From positions 186,001-250,000 of the forward strand of contig NZ_QXGR01000004.1 in assembly GCF_003604195.1 (NCBI RefSeq): 64,000 bases of DNA, given 5' to 3'. Under the pieces are notes generated by a model that worked only from the letters and a program-made list of their open reading frames with translations, was not told the DNA's origin and searched no databases. This DNA is from Simplicispira lacusdiani. Its GTDB lineage: Bacteria > Pseudomonadota > Gammaproteobacteria > Burkholderiales > Burkholderiaceae_C. The first letter of the stretch is position 1. Each line of letters starts with the position of its first letter. Shown here in pieces: positions 61,904-64,000 of this stretch. The position numbers and the translations under genes were made by a program.

Positions 61904-62115
61904 GCGCCGCCCGCGTCCTGCTGGCCGGCCTGGCGCTGTGCGCAGGCGTGGCCTGGGCCGCGCCTGCGCCCTGGTACCACTGGCGCAGCAAGATCGACGG
62001 CCACCGTGTCTGCGCCCAGGTCTCGCCCGGCCCGGGCTGGGAGCGTGACGGCGGGCCCTACGAAGGCCCTCTGTGCCAGCCCAAGCGGCGCGTGCTCATC
62101 GTGCCCATGCGCTAG
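61900..62115 (+). CDS. Small secreted protein of unknown function
   Basis: A 71-residue product starting at a GTG that overlaps the hydrolase stop. It has a clear signal peptide (LLAGLALCAGVAWAAPA) and a short mature part (about 50 residues) with two cysteines (VCAQ and LCQPKRR) that could form a disulfide, and WYHWRSKIDGHRVCAQ. I know no family for it. The overlap, the signal and the codon use support a real gene. Confidence 0.6.
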   Translation: MSAARVLLAGLALCAGVAWAAPAPWYHWRSKIDGHRVCAQVSPGPGWERDGGPYEGPLCQPKRRVLIVPMR

Positions 62116-62173
62116 GGCCTTCGGGCCGCAAGGCACAATAGCTGCGCACTTTCTTCTTCCCCACGGACCCGCC

Positions 62174-62815
62174 ATGCCCACTTTGGAAACCCTGGTCGCC
62201 TTCTTCGGCGTCGCCGTCATCCTGGCCCTTACCCCCGGGCCCGACAACATTTTCGTGCTGCTGCAGTCGGCCCAGCGCGGCTGGCGCGCCGGCCTGGCGG
62301 TGGTGGTAGGCCTGTGTTCGGGCATCTTGGTGCACACCGCCGCCGTGGCGCTGGGGCTGGCGGCCGTGTTTGCTGCATCGGCCGTGGCCTTTACGGTGCT
62401 CAAGTTCTGCGGCGCGGCCTACCTGGCCTATCTGGCCTGGCAGGCCCTGCGTGCGCGCCCTGAGGTGGTGTCCGAGCAAGCACCCGCCACGCCCGCCGGC
62501 AGCGCGCCCAGCCCCTGGCGCATGGTGGGGCGCGGCATGGTGATGAACCTCACCAACCCCAAGGTGCTGGTGTTCTTCCTGGCCTTCCTGCCGCAGTTCG
62601 CCGATCCGGCGCTGGGTAGCGTGGCGCCGCAGCTCATGGTGCTGGGCATTGTTTTCATGGTTGCCACGCTGTTGATGTTCGGCGCCATCGCCTGCTTCTC
62701 GGGCGTGTTCGGCACGCTCTTGCAGCGCTCGGCCCGCGCGCAGACCGTGCTCAACCGGATCGCCGGCCTGGTGTTCCTGGGCCTGGCGGTGCGCTTGGCG
62801 ACGGTGGATCGCTGA
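62174..62815 (+). CDS. LysE/RhtB-family amino-acid exporter
   Basis: This 213-residue protein has six membrane segments and the family motif ALTPGPDNIFVLLQSAQRGW followed by GLCSGILVH; a second conserved site is MNLTNPKVLVFFLAFLPQF. It should export an amino acid or homoserine-like compound by proton antiport. The substrate is not determined. Confidence 0.92.
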   Translation: MPTLETLVAFFGVAVILALTPGPDNIFVLLQSAQRGWRAGLAVVVGLCSGILVHTAAVALGLAAVFAASAVAFTVLKFCGAAYLAYLAWQALRARPEVVSEQAPATPAGSAPSPWRMVGRGMVMNLTNPKVLVFFLAFLPQFADPALGSVAPQLMVLGIVFMVATLLMFGAIACFSGVFGTLLQRSARAQTVLNRIAGLVFLGLAVRLATVDR

Positions 62816-62816
62816 T

Positions 62817-62878
62817 ATTGCTATTAAAACAGTAGCTTCTGGCGCTTGATGGACGGGCGCTTGAGGCGAATTTCATTC
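62817..62878 (+). repeat. Two-hairpin dispersed repeat, copy 12
   Basis: Left stem GCTA / TAGC (GCTATTAAAACAGTAGC), second part GGCGCTTGATGGACGGGCGC, right end TTGAGGCGAATTTC. It starts immediately after the lysE-type gene stop and ends 32 bases before the histidine phosphatase start. Confidence 0.86.
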
Positions 62879-62910
62879 AAATGCCGTGCGGTGCGGCCTA
62901 CCCTTTCGCC

Positions 62911-63591
62911 ATGACCGAATTCATCCTCATCCGCCATGGCGAGACCGACTGGAACCGTGAGCTGCGCTTCCAGGGCCAGGTGGATGTGCCGCTCAACGCC
63001 ACCGGACATGAGCAGGCACGCCGGCTCGCGCAGCGCCTGCGGAGCGAGGGCGTGGCGCCCGACCACCTGGCGAGCAGCGATCTGGAACGCACCCGGCAGA
63101 CGGCGCAGCCGCTGCTCGACGCCCTGCTGCCGGGGCTGCGCATGGACGAACTCACCGACCCCGGCCTGCGCGAGCAGCATTTCGGCGTGGTCGATGGCAT
63201 GCGCGTGCAGGACATCAAGGCCCGGCACCCGGACGCCTGGGCTGGCTGGCTGCGCTTTCAGGCCGATTCTGGCATGCCTGGCGGCGAGACCACGCGCCAG
63301 TTCCACGCGCGTGCCATGGCGGCGCTGCACCGCCTGGCGCAGCAGCATGTGGGGCGCACCGTGGTGGTGGTGACGCATGGCGGCGTGCTCGACATGGTGT
63401 GGCGCACGGCCCGGGGCCTGGGCCTCGACGGGCCGCGCCAAAGCGACATTCCCAACGCCGCGCTCAACCGCGTGCGCCTGCGCGGCGATGCCATCGACAT
63501 CCTGCACTGGGCCGACACCCTGCACCTCGACGGCTTGCCGGCGCAGCCGGTGTACGACCAGAAGCGCTTGGCCGTCGCCAGCGCTGCCTGA
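62911..63591 (+). CDS. Histidine phosphatase family protein (GpmB-like)
   Basis: A 226-residue member of the phosphoglycerate-mutase-like branch. The catalytic RHGET (8-12, phospho-His9) is followed by Arg60 in SSDLERTRQTAQ, Glu88 in LREQHFG, and the second histidine in VVTHGG (His156). It may be a broad phosphatase; mutase activity is not implied. The start ATG at 62911 lies directly at the family N-terminus. Confidence 0.9.
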   Translation: MTEFILIRHGETDWNRELRFQGQVDVPLNATGHEQARRLAQRLRSEGVAPDHLASSDLERTRQTAQPLLDALLPGLRMDELTDPGLREQHFGVVDGMRVQDIKARHPDAWAGWLRFQADSGMPGGETTRQFHARAMAALHRLAQQHVGRTVVVVTHGGVLDMVWRTARGLGLDGPRQSDIPNAALNRVRLRGDAIDILHWADTLHLDGLPAQPVYDQKRLAVASAA

Positions 63592-64000
63592 TCAGGCTCC
63601 GGGCGGTTCGGGCCAGGGGCGTTGCGGCCCGCGCAGGTGCTCGAAGGCACGCGCCACGCGCAGCACGCCCAGGTCGTCGAAGCGTGGCCCGGCGATCTGC
63701 AGCCCGATGGGCAGGCCCCCCGCCGTGTACCCGCAGTTCACCGAGGCGGCCGGCTGCTCCGACATGTTGAACGGCACGGTGAAGGCGATGTGCTCCAGCG
63801 GGCGCAGCGGGTCGTTGGTGGGCGACGGCAGCTCGGCGGCGAAGGCCGGGATGGGCGCCACCGGAGAGATGACGTAGTCGAACGCGGCGCAGGCACGCAC
63901 CGTGGCCACGCGGGTCGCATGGAACTGCTGGCTGGCGTGGAACAGCGCGGCGCCGCCCATGTGGGCCACGCTGTCGGCCCATTCGCGGATGAAGGGCAGC
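63592..64000 (-). CDS. C-terminal end of an amidase-signature protein (partial)
   Basis: The frame runs off the right edge. The visible 136 residues show the end of an amidase-signature enzyme: AAFDYVISPVAPIPAFAAEL, HIAFTVPFNMSEQPAASVNC and GLPIGLQIAGPRFDDLGVLR, all typical of GatA-like amidases. The catalytic Ser-Ser-Lys region would be outside the window. The stop codon touches the histidine phosphatase stop on the opposite strand. Confidence 0.88.
   Translation of the reverse strand, partial: LPFIREWADSVAHMGGAALFHASQQFHATRVATVRACAAFDYVISPVAPIPAFAAELPSPTNDPLRPLEHIAFTVPFNMSEQPAASVNCGYTAGGLPIGLQIAGPRFDDLGVLRVARAFEHLRGPQRPWPEPPGA

Overview
The window looks like a piece of a chromosome from a betaproteobacterium of the order Burkholderiales, most likely family Comamonadaceae (Acidovorax/Alicycliphilus/Delftia type). 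The grounds are the very high GC content, the dense coding, and several gene orders I know from that group: DUF721-M23-secA-argJ-DUF815-mutT, then yacG-zapD-coaE-pilD-pilC-pilB; rplU-rpmA-obgE-proB next to rppH and proS; and ubiE-Tim44-ubiJ-ubiB, fmdB-DUF502-aspS-nudB-EEP-clsB-folE-BLUF. I see no phage, transposase, IS element, CRISPR array or rRNA. No gene-free stretch exceeds 300 bases. The assignment rests on recognition by eye, not on a search.

Layout. 1-2.5 kb: the tail of an unknown gene, then a siaC-siaB-siaA signalling operon (minus strand). 2.7-5.5 kb: a ferric-iron-type ABC ATPase and a divergent fused permease, with no binding protein nearby. 5.5-12.6 kb: DUF721 protein, M23 peptidase, SecA, ArgJ, a DUF815 ATPase and MutT. 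12.6-18.2 kb (minus): YacG, ZapD, CoaE and the type IV pilus proteins PilD, PilC and PilB. 18.3-19.4 kb: tRNA-Pro and a polyprenyl diphosphate synthase. 19.6-22.7 kb: L21, L27, ObgE and ProB. 22.7-25.9 kb: RppH, ProS and a lytic transglycosylase. 25.9-34 kb (mostly minus): a CNNM/CorC-type membrane protein, a Lon-like ATPase without a protease domain, GrxD, PrmC, RF1, HemA, a small membrane protein and a DUF1513 protein. 34-39 kb: a complete ugpBAECQ glycerol-3-phosphate uptake operon. 39.2-45 kb: SerA, a 1305-residue FAD/Fe-S oxidoreductase and a HIT protein. 45-50 kb: a DUF971 protein and ubiquinone genes ubiE, ubiJ and ubiB with a Tim44-like protein. 50-64 kb: a sodium:solute symporter, FmdB, DUF502, AspRS, a lipoprotein, NudB, an EEP hydrolase, ClsB, FolE, a BLUF photosensor, an EamA transporter, DUF429, an esterase, a small secreted protein, a LysE exporter, a histidine phosphatase and the end of an amidase.

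The genes are mainly housekeeping. Themes that link them are folate entry (FolE makes dihydroneopterin triphosphate, NudB dephosphorylates it, and a BLUF light sensor follows folE by 2 bases), ubiquinone biosynthesis, peptide-chain termination (RF1 with its methyltransferase PrmC) and pilus assembly.

The most unusual content is non-coding. A dispersed element of about 55 bases occurs 12 times. It has two consecutive hairpins and a conserved right end resembling GGAGGCCAAA. Its first stem shows compensatory base changes between copies, and 11 of the 12 copies face the same way whichever strand the neighbouring genes use. Two copies supply the start codon of a gene (DUF815 ATPase, proB), one supplies a stop codon (mutT), and two lie inside reading frames. 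A second, GC-rich family of about 110 bases occurs three times, each time just after a stop codon and in the orientation of that gene.
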